Counted from the stretch's first letter, positions 50,619 to 59,770 are shown. The stretch is DNA of 64,000 nt from Bradyrhizobium sp. U87765 SZCCT0048 (GCF_018131225.1 NZ_JAFCMM010000001.1:2852001-2916000), one strand, 5' to 3'. The notes: generated by a model not told the origin, from the letters alone. Numbers and translations: made by a program.

Positions 50619-51845
50619 TCAGTTCCGCCCAACAACCACCGCGCCGAGCAGATCGATGACCAGTGCGATGGCGACCGCTGCTGCGCCGATCATGAACAGC
50701 AGCGCATAGTCGCCGCCGGTGCGCTCGAAGACGAACGACAGACCATAGGCGCCTGCGGCCTGAAACACCGCGAAGGTCGTGGTCGCCTGGGCCCATGCCG
50801 CACGCTGGACGGCCACGCTGTGCGGCACGAGTTCGTGAATGCGCCCGATCACCAGGGGCACGATGCCCGGCGTGAAGCCGCCGACGATGAGGCTCGATAC
50901 GATCATCGCCGCTGGTGCCGTGCTGATCACGGGGAGCACAACCGCGATCGCCTGCATCAGCAGCGCCACGCGCAACGCCGGTGCGAAGCCCGAACGGTCG
51001 GCGAGATGCCCGGCGAGGAGCGGCCCGATGACGGCGCCGAGACCATAGAGCACCCAGTAGCGCGCGCCGGCCGCAATGCCCTGCCCCAGTCCACGCGCCA
51101 CGAAATCGACGAGAAACACCATATGCGGCACCAGCGCGAGCGCGTTGAGGCCGTATTGCGCGCACAACAGCACGACGAGGGGCGAGCGCGCGGTGCGCGC
51201 GGCCGGCGCCTCGGCCTTCACCGCCACATCGCTCGGCCATGCCTTCCAGCTCGCCAGCGTCAACATCGCCGACAACGCACCGAGGCCGATCCAGGCCTGC
51301 ATCAGTCCCTGCTGGAGCAGCAGCGGCACGAGCGTGCCGGATGCGGCGACGCCGAGGCCGACGCCGGCGAAGATCACGCCGCCGACGAGACCACGCTTGT
51401 TCGCCGCGGTGTGCGGCAGGATCGTCGAGGCGGCGAGCACCATGATCACACCCCCGGTCAGGCCGGCCAGGAAGCGGAAGGCAAAGAACCACAGGAATGA
51501 CAACGGCACGGTGCAGGCGAAGCAGCAGAGCGATGCCAGAACCATGACCCCGCGCAGGGTGCCCACCGCCCCCAGCCGCCGGCCAAGGCTGCGCGCGACC
51601 AGCGCCCCGGCGAGATAGCCGGCGAGATTGACCGCGCCGAGATACACCGCCTGCGACGGCGTGAACCACTTCGCTGCAATCAGCGCCGGAATCAGCGGCG
51701 TGTAGGCGAAGCGCGCCAGACCGAGGCCGACCAGCGAGGCGCACAGGCCCGCGGTGGCGGACAGCCAGACCGGACCACCAGCATCGTGCTGGCGAGCCGC
51801 CATGGCGTTGTGATGATGACCGGCATTGGTGCGCGACATGGACAT
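50619..51845 (-). CDS. MFS transporter, YbfB/YjiJ family
   Basis: About 408 residues from ATG 51845, with twelve hydrophobic helices. The N-terminal half has VGLGLARFAYTPLIPALI and YLAGALVARSLGRRLG, the usual YbfB/YjiJ start, and RFLAGLTGGVIMVLAAS. The first 25 residues contain GHHH and other hydrophilic residues outside the membrane. The substrate is unknown. It lies 109 bases upstream of the tautomerase gene on the same strand, so not certainly in one operon. Confidence 0.88.
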   Translation of the reverse strand: MSMSRTNAGHHHNAMAARQHDAGGPVWLSATAGLCASLVGLGLARFAYTPLIPALIAAKWFTPSQAVYLGAVNLAGYLAGALVARSLGRRLGAVGTLRGVMVLASLCCFACTVPLSFLWFFAFRFLAGLTGGVIMVLAASTILPHTAANKRGLVGGVIFAGVGLGVAASGTLVPLLLQQGLMQAWIGLGALSAMLTLASWKAWPSDVAVKAEAPAARTARSPLVVLLCAQYGLNALALVPHMVFLVDFVARGLGQGIAAGARYWVLYGLGAVIGPLLAGHLADRSGFAPALRVALLMQAIAVVLPVISTAPAAMIVSSLIVGGFTPGIVPLVIGRIHELVPHSVAVQRAAWAQATTTFAVFQAAGAYGLSFVFERTGGDYALLFMIGAAAVAIALVIDLLGAVVVGRN

Positions 51846-51953
51846 AGCCTTAAGCCTGAGATGACGGGCTGAAAAACGAAGAGTTGCGATAGCAGCCATC
51901 GCTGCCAGCGATGACGGATGGCGGCGGAGATGCGCCGCCATCCGTCACCTCGC

Positions 51954-52181
51954 TCAGGACGAGCGCGCCTTGCGATAATCGAGGACGGGCAATCCGCCCC
52001 AACCCCAGTTCTCGACATCGACCTCCTCGATGACGACGAAGGTCGCTTCGAGCGGCTTGCCGAGCACGTCGCGCAGCAGTTCGCTCGTGCCCTTGATGAG
52101 TGCTGCCTTTTCGGCCGCGGTCACGGATGTCGTCCCCGGGGCAGTGCCCTCGCGCGTGACCTGAATGGTGACGATCGGCAT
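51954..52181 (-). CDS. 4-oxalocrotonate tautomerase family protein
   Basis: A protein of 75 residues with the catalytic N-terminal Pro directly after Met (PIVTIQVTREG), an amphipathic helix (AAEKAALIKGTSELLRDVLG) and a VVIEEVDVENWGWGG segment; the GWGG with LPVLDYR tail is typical of the longer tautomerase subgroup. It isomerises small keto/enol compounds. It follows the SDR gene by 30 bases in what looks like one operon. Confidence 0.9.
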   Translation of the reverse strand: MPIVTIQVTREGTAPGTTSVTAAEKAALIKGTSELLRDVLGKPLEATFVVIEEVDVENWGWGGLPVLDYRKARSS

Positions 52182-52211
52182 GGTGATGATCTCCTGTGCA
52201 AGCTGTGCGGA

Positions 52212-52922
52212 TCAGTGGCCGGCGCTCTGGCCGCCGTCGACATGCAGGATCTCGCCGGTGACGAAGCCCGAGCTCTCCAGGAACAGCACGGCGTCGACGA
52301 TGTCCTTGATATCGCCCATGCGACCGACCGGGTGCAGCTTGGCCAGGAAATCGTGCGTTGCCGGCGCGTGCATCGGCGTCTTGATCACGCCCGGCGCCAC
52401 CGCGTTCACTCGGATGCCCTTGCCCGCATACTCGATCGCCAGCGACTTCGTCGCCGCGTTCAGCCCGCCCTTGGTCAGCGAGGCCAGCACCGACGGAACG
52501 CTGCTGCTGGCGTGATCGACGAGGCTCGTGGTGATCTGCACGATATGGCCGGAGCCCTGCTTCACCATCTCCCGGACCACGCGCTGGGTGAGATGGAAGA
52601 AGCCGTTGAGATTGACCGCGAGAACCGCCCCATAGTCCTCGTCCGTGTAGTCAGTGAACGGCTTGGCGATGAAGACGCCGGCGTTGTTGATGAGCGTATC
52701 GATGCGGCCGAACCGATCCAGCGCCTGCGACACGATGCGTTCGGCGGTGGCCGGATCGCCGGCGTCGCCAGCGACGGCCAGCACGCCCGCGTCCGACGAC
52801 GGCTTGATCGCGCGGGAGTTGGCGACGACGCGGTAGTTGCGGTTACGGAAGCCCTCGACCAGCCCCGCGCCGATGCCCTGCGATGCGCCGGTGATGACGA
52901 CGACCTTCTGCTCTGCACCCAT
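52212..52922 (-). CDS. short-chain dehydrogenase/reductase lacking the catalytic Tyr
   Basis: A protein of 236 residues. GASQGIG (NADP-binding), NNAG and VNAVAPGVIKTPM are intact. The catalytic YxxxK is ASLTK in VPSVLASLTKGGLNAATKS, i.e. Lys is kept but Tyr is Ala. Ser is still in TTSLVDHAS. The same replacement occurs in a subgroup I recall from other genomes, so it may use a different proton donor or be a non-catalytic member. Upstream of the tautomerase gene on the same strand. Confidence 0.88.
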   Translation of the reverse strand: MGAEQKVVVITGASQGIGAGLVEGFRNRNYRVVANSRAIKPSSDAGVLAVAGDAGDPATAERIVSQALDRFGRIDTLINNAGVFIAKPFTDYTDEDYGAVLAVNLNGFFHLTQRVVREMVKQGSGHIVQITTSLVDHASSSVPSVLASLTKGGLNAATKSLAIEYAGKGIRVNAVAPGVIKTPMHAPATHDFLAKLHPVGRMGDIKDIVDAVLFLESSGFVTGEILHVDGGQSAGH

Positions 52923-53191
52923 GATAGCTCTCCATCGGTTGCCGAAGCGGCCTTGCCGCCTCGCGTTGACGATGAAGAGAGGCTAGGGTCTTCCGCGGGG
53001 CGCGCGAATGCCCGTCATGCGGCAGTCACTCTTCCGCGCGGCGAACGAATGGCGCCGGCATTGCCGCTGGCCTCGCGCGAACGGCGACCGCGCGCCCACG
53101 TCGGAATAGAAGGAGGCCGGCGGGCGATCAGTCATACCCAGGTGGCCCGCACCGAAGTAACATGCGGCAACCGCCACTCACAAAGACATCG

Positions 53192-54127
53192 ATGCACCCC
53201 AGATTTCTCAAGACTTTCCTCGCCGTGGTCCGCACCCGCAATGTCACGCGAGCCGCTGACGAGATTCACCTCGCCCAGTCCAGCGTCAGCGACCAGATCC
53301 AGGCCCTGGAGGCAGACCTCGGCGCGCAGCTTTTCGTGCGGACTCGGCAAGGCCTCGACCTCACGCCAGCGGGCGACGCGCTCAAGGTCTATGCCGAAGA
53401 CATCCTCGCTCTCGCAGACGAGGCCCGGGCTGCGGTAGCCTCCGCATCGGCCCTGGACGGCGGGACCCTGACGCTCGGTGCGCTGGAAACGATTGGCGCC
53501 ACGAGGCTGCCGCAATGGCTCAGCTCCTTCCAGCAGCAACAGCCGGAGATCGCCGTACACCTGAAAATCGCGGGGAGTGGCGAGCTGCAACAAGGCGTTG
53601 CTGACGGCGCCATCGATGCCGCGTTCTGCTTCGACAAGGGCCCGATCGACGAACGGCTGGCCAAGCGCGTCATCTCTTCCGAACCGCTCGTTCTGATCGG
53701 ACCTGCCAACGGGACTGAAAAGGCGGCTGCGGCGGACATCGCCGCAAGTGCACCATCTCGTTTCATTGCCACGGAACGTGGATGCGTCTACCGCCACCTG
53801 TTCGACAAGGCATTGTCCGAGGCCGGCGTTGCGCCGGTCATTGCCTCTGAGGTCGGCAGCATCGCCGCGATCGGCCGGCTCGTCGCTGCCGGCGCCGGCA
53901 GTGCGCTTGTCCCCCGCCTCGCCGTCAGCGGCCTGCTCGATCGCGGCGAGGTGGTCGAACGCGCTTGGCCGAGCATCGCGACTGCGGCGCAGCTCATCCT
54001 GATCTGGCGCCGCCGCCGTGTTCAACCGCCTGCGTTGAAGCTGTTTCTGGCGGCTGCGGACCAATGGGTGACGATCGTCAGATCAGACGGTGACCACCCT
54101 CGACATGCAGCACCGTCCCCGTCGTGA
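53192..54127 (+). CDS. LysR family transcriptional regulator
   Basis: A protein of 311 residues from ATG 53192 (ATG 53162 adds ten). The winged helix is FLKTFLAVVRTRNVTRAADEIHLAQSSVSDQIQALEADLG; an effector domain follows. Its 3' end overlaps the convergent SDR gene by about 50 bases. It is divergent from the SDR-tautomerase pair, 269 bases away, and may control it. Confidence 0.88.
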   Translation: MHPRFLKTFLAVVRTRNVTRAADEIHLAQSSVSDQIQALEADLGAQLFVRTRQGLDLTPAGDALKVYAEDILALADEARAAVASASALDGGTLTLGALETIGATRLPQWLSSFQQQQPEIAVHLKIAGSGELQQGVADGAIDAAFCFDKGPIDERLAKRVISSEPLVLIGPANGTEKAAAADIAASAPSRFIATERGCVYRHLFDKALSEAGVAPVIASEVGSIAAIGRLVAAGAGSALVPRLAVSGLLDRGEVVERAWPSIATAAQLILIWRRRRVQPPALKLFLAAADQWVTIVRSDGDHPRHAAPSPS

Positions 54128-54806
54128 ACGTGCTGTTCATGAGAAAGGTGATGGCCTCGGCGATATCGGCGGCACGCCCGACCCGGCCGACCGGCAGGCG
54201 CCTCGCCATGGTGTCGAGCATCTCGTCCTTCCTGTCACCCGCCACGAAGGCCCAGATCGGCGTGTCGACCCATCCCGGCGACACCGCGTTGACCCGCTGC
54301 GGCGCCAACTCGACCGCAAGAGCTCGAACGAGCCCCTCGAGGGCGGCATTGACGGCCGCGACGACCGTTCCGCGCGGCAGGGGGCGATAGGCGGCAATGC
54401 CGGACGTCAGCGTGATCGAGCCGGACGGCGCGAGCCGCCCTGCCCCATGTTTGGCGAGCAGCAGCGGACCGAAGACCTTGCTTTCCACGGCTCGCCGCGC
54501 AGCGTCGAGATCCAGCGCGGGCAGCAGTTCGTAGGCACCGCGGATATCGGCGGCAGTGCACACGATGTGATCGAGCTCCCCGACCCGCGCGAACAGGCCA
54601 GCGACGTCACTCTCGCGGGTAACGTCCGCTACGATGGCTTCCAGACGAGAGCCACCGCCGAGGTGCTTGCCGGCGCGGTTCAGCCTCTCCTGATTTCGCC
54701 CGACGATGAAGACATGCGCGCCATCGGCGAGACAGCGCTGCGCCAGGGCAAGCCCCATACCCGAACTGCCACCCGCGATGAGAACTCTGGCATCTGCGAC
54801 CGTCAT
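54078..54806 (-). CDS. SDR-family protein with degenerate catalytic residues
   Basis: About 242 residues from ATG 54806. VLIAGGSSGMGLALAQRCL binds nucleotide; the NNAG position is CTAAD; and the YxxxK site is VAAVN in GTVVAAVNAALEGLVRA, so Tyr and Lys are both missing. RVNAVSPGWVDTPIW is kept. A non-reductive or altered role is likely. ATG 54815 or 54866 are alternative starts. It overlaps the LysR gene tail-to-tail. Confidence 0.85.
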   Translation of the reverse strand: MTVADARVLIAGGSSGMGLALAQRCLADGAHVFIVGRNQERLNRAGKHLGGGSRLEAIVADVTRESDVAGLFARVGELDHIVCTAADIRGAYELLPALDLDAARRAVESKVFGPLLLAKHGAGRLAPSGSITLTSGIAAYRPLPRGTVVAAVNAALEGLVRALAVELAPQRVNAVSPGWVDTPIWAFVAGDRKDEMLDTMARRLPVGRVGRAADIAEAITFLMNSTFTTGTVLHVEGGHRLI

Positions 54807-54941
54807 ATCCACCATCTTTCCTTGATGTCCAACGCTGCGGGCAGGTTTCCCAGACTTGCGCGACATTCGGAAACGGACAAAACCGATGGTGCGATCGGTC
54901 GATCCGATGGCCGGAAGCCAGAGCGTGACGGCGATCGCCCC

Positions 54942-55910
54942 CTATCGGGCGCTGCGACGTGTACGCCGCGCACGCATGGCGCCGGCGTTGTGGCTGGCCT
55001 CGCGCGACAGCCGCTCAAAATAGCGTTTCAGGCGCGGCACGGCGAAATCGACGAAAGCCCGCACTTTGGGCACCCCGAAGCGCCCCTGCGGCGCCAGCAG
55101 ATGGACGGGCAGCGGCGGGTGCTCGTCGGCGGCGAGCAGGATCTGCAGCCGCCCGTCCCGGATCTCCTCGGCGATATGATAGGAGAACAGCCGCGTGACA
55201 CCATGGCCCTCCGCTGCGGACGCCACCGCCGCCCGCACCGTGTTGACGACGAGCCGCGGCGCGAACTGCACCGTGCGCGGGACCGACGAGCCCTTGCGCG
55301 GCGGAAAACTCCAGGAATCGATGCCGAAATGGGTCATGGCGATGATGCGCTGCTTGGCAAGGTCGGCCGGCTCGCCGATCACGGGGTGCTGCGCGAGATA
55401 GCCTGGCGCCGCAGCGACGACGCGGCGAACCTCCCCGAGCTTCGTGGCGACAAAGCTGGAATCTGGCAGGTGGGCGATGCGCAGGGCGACGTCGATGCCC
55501 TCGTCGATCAGGTTCACCGGCCGGTCGAGCAGCAGCAGGCGGACGGACACCGTCGGGTATTCGTCCATGAAGGCGTCGAGCACCGGCCGCAACACATCCT
55601 CGCCGGTGATCACCGGCGCCGTCAGCGTCAGCGTGCCGCGCGGCGCGGCCTTCTCACCGCCGGCGAGCAGGTCCGCCTCCTCGAGCTCGGTCAGGACACG
55701 GCGGCAGGCCGCGGCATAGCGTTCGCCCGCCTCGCTGAGCTTCAGCGACCGTGTCGTGCGATGCAGCAGCTCCGAGCCGACATGCGCCTCCAGGAATGCA
55801 ATCGCCCGGCTGACCGCCGCCGGCGACCGACGCAGCCGCCGTCCCGCGCCGGCAAGGCTGCCCTCATCGACGGCGGACACGAAGACTTTCATCGCGTCGA
55901 TGCGATCCAT
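54942..55910 (-). CDS. LysR family transcriptional regulator
   Basis: A protein of 322 residues from ATG 55910. The winged helix is MKVFVSAVDEGSLAGAGRRLRRSPAAVSRAIAFLEAHVG, the pattern of the Dmlr/YafC-like LysR subgroup. An unusual Arg-rich tail (RARRTRRSAR) closes it. It lies 135 bases upstream of the degenerate SDR gene on the same strand. Confidence 0.9.
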   Translation of the reverse strand: MDRIDAMKVFVSAVDEGSLAGAGRRLRRSPAAVSRAIAFLEAHVGSELLHRTTRSLKLSEAGERYAAACRRVLTELEEADLLAGGEKAAPRGTLTLTAPVITGEDVLRPVLDAFMDEYPTVSVRLLLLDRPVNLIDEGIDVALRIAHLPDSSFVATKLGEVRRVVAAAPGYLAQHPVIGEPADLAKQRIIAMTHFGIDSWSFPPRKGSSVPRTVQFAPRLVVNTVRAAVASAAEGHGVTRLFSYHIAEEIRDGRLQILLAADEHPPLPVHLLAPQGRFGVPKVRAFVDFAVPRLKRYFERLSREASHNAGAMRARRTRRSAR

Positions 55911-56782
55911 GGCCGCTCCAGTTGAAATTGAATGCGTCGGCGCAGAGCTTAGAAACTCGCTTCCTGGCCAGCAAGCCGGGGCATTCCCGCATGGCGACAT
56001 GGCCAGCCCCCCGGACGATCACGCGGCAGCAGACTTCCGGCTTTACCCGCATCCCCATCCTGAAGCGACGCCTCGCAAGATAGACCTCGCATGACAGGCA
56101 AGGGCGCCAACCGGTAACGGCACGACCGCCGGCACGGGCGGCGCAGGGAGCGGCATCGGCAATGGCAACAGCGGCGGCAGTGGCAACCCGAATGCGCCCG
56201 GCGGCAGCAGCGGGACCGCCAGAGCTGAGATGGCAAAACGGCTCATCGCAGCTACGACCTTCGAAGGCGAATTTTCCAGCACGACCCCAGCCTGCGGCAG
56301 ACACCAGGGCCCGTGTCAGCGACCGACGACAGCCCGTCCCTGGCGCTGGCGGCAGGCGGTCATTCCAAAATTTTCCGGCCGACAATCCCGGCAAGGGCCG
56401 CGGCGCTATGTCGCAACGCACCGATTGATGCTAGGTGAGGACCTGACTGTTTCGGAGGGACTTTTGGGATTGGGGATGAGCCAGTTTTTCGACACGATCG
56501 GTTTATTTCCATTTGTTGCCGAAGCTACGAGCCTTTCCACGCATGTACTGACGCGAACATGTGCGCCGGTCATGACTGTGCATGGCCGCGGCGGCGCCGA
56601 AACCATATTCGATCACTGCAAAGCATCGCATGACGACAGGCCATATCTCCGCCTGCGCGAGGCAACCGCTGCGCAGATCTGATCGAGCCGGACGTGGGTT
56701 CGTCATTTCGCTCGCTCCGGCAATATCGAACCACAGGAATGGCACGGCTGAGGACGACAGACTTTCATCGACAGGGGCTTCC
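55911..56782. other. 872-base gap with low-complexity GGC-rich stretch, no supported gene
   Basis: The stretch at 56125-56215 repeats GGC and AGC/AAC codon-like units, which read as a Gly/Asn/Ser-rich peptide in one plus frame without a start codon, or as a Pro/Leu-rich peptide on the minus strand. Both frames are open for short distances, but neither has a convincing start with a ribosome site or any domain. The remainder (56420-56780) is less GC-rich and may hold a promoter for the next gene. It could be the remains of a Gly-rich secreted protein gene. Confidence 0.45.
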
Positions 56783-57274
56783 ATGACACCGACTTCGAAC
56801 TACCTCACAAAGCTATGGCGCTCGGGCCGCGGACTGGCGGCCGTCATCGCATTGCTCGCCTGGACATTGATCTCCGTTGCGCCGCTGCACGCCGCGACCG
56901 AGATTCCCGGGGACGACGAACAGGACGTCCTCATTCGCACCGCCCTGATGACCTTCAACGACGCCAACATGACCAACAACTATTCCGTCCTGTTCGGCAA
57001 GGCGTCGAAGGAATTCCAGTCGCAGCTCAGTGCCGATAAGTTGCAGGCGGCGTTCGAGCCGTTCCGCAAGAACGAACTGTTCTTCGAGGACGTGGTCACG
57101 GCCGAGTACGCGTCTTCCGAAAAGGCCGTATTCGACAACGAGGGAGCGCTCGTCCTCGCCGGTGTGTTCAAGACCGACGACATGGAGGTGAAGTACCGCC
57201 TGCGCTTCGTCCAGAACAACCACGCCTGGAAGCTGCTCGGCCTCAATGTCGATGCGACGCGGAAGAAGCAGTAG
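56783..57274 (+). CDS. exported protein of unknown function
   Basis: A protein of 163 residues. A signal peptide (SGRGLAAVIALLAWTLISVAP, cleavage near LHAAT) is followed by a small soluble domain: IRTALMTFNDANMTNNYSVLFG, ADKLQAAFEPFRKN, VKYRLRFVQNNHAWKLLGLNVD. The layout resembles DUF4019/SnoaL-like small alpha+beta proteins, but I cannot assign a family with confidence. It ends in a basic TRKKQ tail. Confidence 0.75.
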   Translation: MTPTSNYLTKLWRSGRGLAAVIALLAWTLISVAPLHAATEIPGDDEQDVLIRTALMTFNDANMTNNYSVLFGKASKEFQSQLSADKLQAAFEPFRKNELFFEDVVTAEYASSEKAVFDNEGALVLAGVFKTDDMEVKYRLRFVQNNHAWKLLGLNVDATRKKQ

Positions 57275-57447
57275 CTCCGCGCAAACCACGACCGGAGCCC
57301 GGCCAGCCGGGCTCCGCGTTCACGACACCGGATGACCGAATGGCGCCATTGCGCGGGGCTTCGGGCATACAGAGACCGGCCGGATTGTCAGGGGCCGAAT
57401 ACCGCCGCCCCTGCAGACGGCCAAAAACACACCATGGCTTCCAAAAC

Positions 57448-57476
57448 AAAATGGCCCGCATCAAGCGGGCCATTTT
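57448..57476. terminator. bidirectional intrinsic terminator
   Basis: AAAATGGCCCGC (57448-57459) pairs with GCGGGCCATTTT (57465-57476) over five loop bases, giving a 12-bp stem with A/T runs on both sides. It separates the exported protein gene from the convergent small gene at 57533. Confidence 0.9.
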
Positions 57477-57532
57477 CACATCGGATCCGCTAAAATCCGA
57501 ACTTGGTTGTGCCCCTGCGGGGAGGCAGGACG

Positions 57533-57709
57533 CTAGACCGGCTGGGCGTCGAGCTTCTGCTTGAGCTGATCGATGACATCCTGGTCGTCGGTGACGACGC
57601 GAAGATAGCCATGCCAGGTGACCGGTCCGCATTTGGTGTGCTCACTCCTGAGCTGGTCTCTGAGCGATGGGAACAGGCCCTTGTGGCGGGGCGGAATCAG
57701 AAGTTCCAT
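57533..57709 (-). CDS. small protein of unknown function downstream of minE
   Basis: A protein of 58 residues beginning MELLIPPRHKGLFPSLRDQL and ending DVIDQLKQKLDAQPV. GGAG is found eight bases before ATG 57709, and a strong terminator follows the stop, so it looks like a real short gene. No hydrophobic helix. It lies 169 bases after minE on the same strand; a role in cell division cannot be inferred. Confidence 0.6.
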   Translation of the reverse strand: MELLIPPRHKGLFPSLRDQLRSEHTKCGPVTWHGYLRVVTDDQDVIDQLKQKLDAQPV

Positions 57710-57878
57710 GTTTTGATCTCCACACATGAGGATACCAAAGGTATCGCCGGACGACGCCGTAGGCGTCCGATCTGGCGGGCGAACTACAAATGGCGGCGAG
57801 CAACAGCCAGCCGCCAGGATGACCTTGATGCCATGTCAGTCACGCGCCGTGGCAAGCGCGGAGCGTTGGATGGCCCAG

Positions 57879-58160
57879 TCAGCTGGCAACCGCCATCCGC
57901 TTGTCAAAGCCGTTCGGGACTTCAATATCCACTTCAAGGGTCGAGACGACCTCGCCCCTGTCCATCCGGACGATCACCTTCTCCGGATCCAGTACGACAT
58001 GTCGTGAGACCACGGCGAGAATCTCCGCGCGCAGAACATCGAGCAGGTCGGGCTGGTTGCGCAGACCCCGCTCGTGCGCCAGGAGAATTTGCAACCTTTC
58101 CCGCGCCACTGGCGCCGAACCGGTGCGGCGGCGCAGCAGGTTCAGAAGGTTCATGCTCAT
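57879..58160 (-). CDS. minE: cell division topological specificity factor MinE
   Basis: A protein of 93 residues. An amphipathic N-terminal membrane-targeting segment (NLLNLLRRRTGSAPVARERLQILLAHER) is followed by the C-terminal topological specificity domain (ILAVVSRHVVLDPEKVIVRMDRG). It stimulates MinD ATPase and drives pole-to-pole oscillation. The ATG overlaps the minD stop (ATGA). Confidence 0.96.
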   Translation of the reverse strand: MSMNLLNLLRRRTGSAPVARERLQILLAHERGLRNQPDLLDVLRAEILAVVSRHVVLDPEKVIVRMDRGEVVSTLEVDIEVPNGFDKRMAVAS

Positions 58161-58975
58161 GCCGCTCTCCGTCCAAGCAGACGCTCCATGAGTCCCTTGC
58201 GCTGTTCGGACGGCACCACCATGGAAACCGTCTCGCCGCCAAGGCGCCGCGCCGCGTCGATATAGGCCTTGGCGGGCGCGCTCGCCGCGTTGTTCAATGT
58301 CACCGGAGAGCCGACATTGGAGGCCTTCAGAACGTCCTGGCTCTCGGGAATGATCCCGAGCAGCGGCGTCGCGAGAATTTCGAGAATGTCGTCGATGTTG
58401 AGCATTTCACCGCGGGCCGCACGGGCGGTGTCGTAGCGGGTGATCAGCACGTGCTTCTTGAGTTGCTCGCCCTTTTCAGCCTTCACCGTCTTGGAATCCA
58501 GCATTCCGATAATGCGATCGGCATCGCGAACGGACGAGACTTCAGGGTTGGTGACGATGACGGCTTCATCCGCGTAGCGCATGGCCAGCGTCGCACCACG
58601 CTCGATACCGGCCGGGCTGTCGCAGATCACCCAGTCGAACTTGGTGCGCAGGTCCGCGATGATGTCGCGAACACCTTCGTCCGTCAGCGCATCCTTGTCC
58701 CGCGTCTGTGACGCCGGAAGCAGCCAGAGGCTTTCGAGCCGTTTGTCCCGGATGAGGGCCTGCGAGAGTTTCGCCACGCCCTGCGCGACATTGATGAGAT
58801 CGAAGACGACGCGCCGTTCCGCTCCCATGATCAGGTCGAGATTGCGCAAGCCGACGTCGAAATCGACCACAACGACTTTCTCACCCCGCTGGGCGAGCGC
58901 CGCGCCCAGCGCCGCTGTGGACGTGGTCTTGCCGACGCCGCCCTTGCCCGATGTCACGACCAAGACTTTGGCCAT
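58157..58975 (-). CDS. minD: septum site-determining ATPase MinD
   Basis: A protein of 272 residues. The deviant Walker A is SGKGGVGKTTS, with VVVVDFDVGLRNLDLIMG next and DWVICDSPAGIERGA as Walker B. The C-terminal amphipathic membrane helix is QRKGLMERLLGR. It recruits MinC to the membrane to block FtsZ. ATG 58975 is chosen as the first residue of the family-typical MAKVLVVTSGKGG. Confidence 0.97.
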   Translation of the reverse strand: MAKVLVVTSGKGGVGKTTSTAALGAALAQRGEKVVVVDFDVGLRNLDLIMGAERRVVFDLINVAQGVAKLSQALIRDKRLESLWLLPASQTRDKDALTDEGVRDIIADLRTKFDWVICDSPAGIERGATLAMRYADEAVIVTNPEVSSVRDADRIIGMLDSKTVKAEKGEQLKKHVLITRYDTARAARGEMLNIDDILEILATPLLGIIPESQDVLKASNVGSPVTLNNAASAPAKAYIDAARRLGGETVSMVVPSEQRKGLMERLLGRRAA

Positions 58976-58994
58976 CTCTAGTCTCCTGTATCTG

Positions 58995-59693
58995 TTAGTT
59001 GAGCGGCGTGATCCGCATGACCTCGCCGTCGAGCCACGCCTGCGCGGGCTGCCGGCGCAGCGTTTCACCGATTTCTTCTGCGGTCTGGTAGTAGCCGTCG
59101 ATGGCCAAAAGTTCGGCCTCGATCTTCTGGCAATAGATTCGCGCAGCCGAGTTGCCGTTGATGCCGGCCATCGCCCGGCCTCTCAGCGTCCCGTAGACGT
59201 GGATGGAGCCCCCCGCGACGATCTCCGCGCCCGAGCCAACCGAACCGAGCACCGTGACATCGCCTTCGGTGAAGACGATCCGCTGCCCCGAACGGACCGG
59301 ATTCTGAAGCAGAAGCGACGGGGCCGGCGGTGGCGGTTGGACCTCGGCCTGCTTCGGCTGCGCCTGTTCGACCACGCAACCGCGCCCGCCGCTCAGCACC
59401 GGCGGCAAGCCAGGCGCCAGCCCGTTCGAATCAATACCTTCGAGACCAAGGACGCGCACACCCCGGTTCTCGAGACTTGAGACAAGATGCGCGATGCCAT
59501 GCGAGCTCAGTTCGACGCCGGAGAGATCGAGCACGATCGGGCGACCTGCGAAAAAGCCGGGTGAGTGCGCCAGCGTTGCATCGATTTCCTCGAGCCAGTC
59601 CATGATCGGCATGAACGGCGAGAATACGAACGCGACGTAGGACCGGCCACGGAGGCGCATGACCTGACGTTGCGGCTGCACCTTGGAATCCAT
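58995..59693 (-). CDS. minC: septum formation inhibitor MinC
   Basis: A protein of 232 residues. The N-terminal FtsZ-inhibiting domain runs to about residue 105, a Pro-rich linker (QPPPPAPSLLL) follows, and the C-terminal beta-helix starts at RSGQRIVFTEGDVTVLGSVGSGAEIVAGGSIHVYGTLRGRA. MinC with MinD prevents polar septa. It is the first gene of the minCDE operon; MinD follows after 19 bases. Confidence 0.95.
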   Translation of the reverse strand: MDSKVQPQRQVMRLRGRSYVAFVFSPFMPIMDWLEEIDATLAHSPGFFAGRPIVLDLSGVELSSHGIAHLVSSLENRGVRVLGLEGIDSNGLAPGLPPVLSGGRGCVVEQAQPKQAEVQPPPPAPSLLLQNPVRSGQRIVFTEGDVTVLGSVGSGAEIVAGGSIHVYGTLRGRAMAGINGNSAARIYCQKIEAELLAIDGYYQTAEEIGETLRRQPAQAWLDGEVMRITPLN

Positions 59694-59754
59694 GAGTGAG
59701 CGCTCTCTGCTTCGAAAAGTTTGTCATTGGTTAACCGAAATTGAGCAATGTCGG

Positions 59755-59770
59755 TTAACGAGCAGTTAAC
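59755..59770 (-). promoter_or_regulatory. CtrA-type binding site upstream of minCDE
   Basis: TTAA-CGAGCAG-TTAAC is a perfect TTAA-N7-TTAAC match to the CtrA consensus, 62 bases before the minC ATG. Another TTAACC half-site lies at 59731-59736. CtrA control of minCDE is known in Sinorhizobium meliloti. Confidence 0.75.

Noticed and set aside
56230..56682. Plus-strand frame of about 150 residues in the low-complexity gap
   Set aside because: No ribosome site, no domain and an Arg/Trp-rich composition; it looks like chance.
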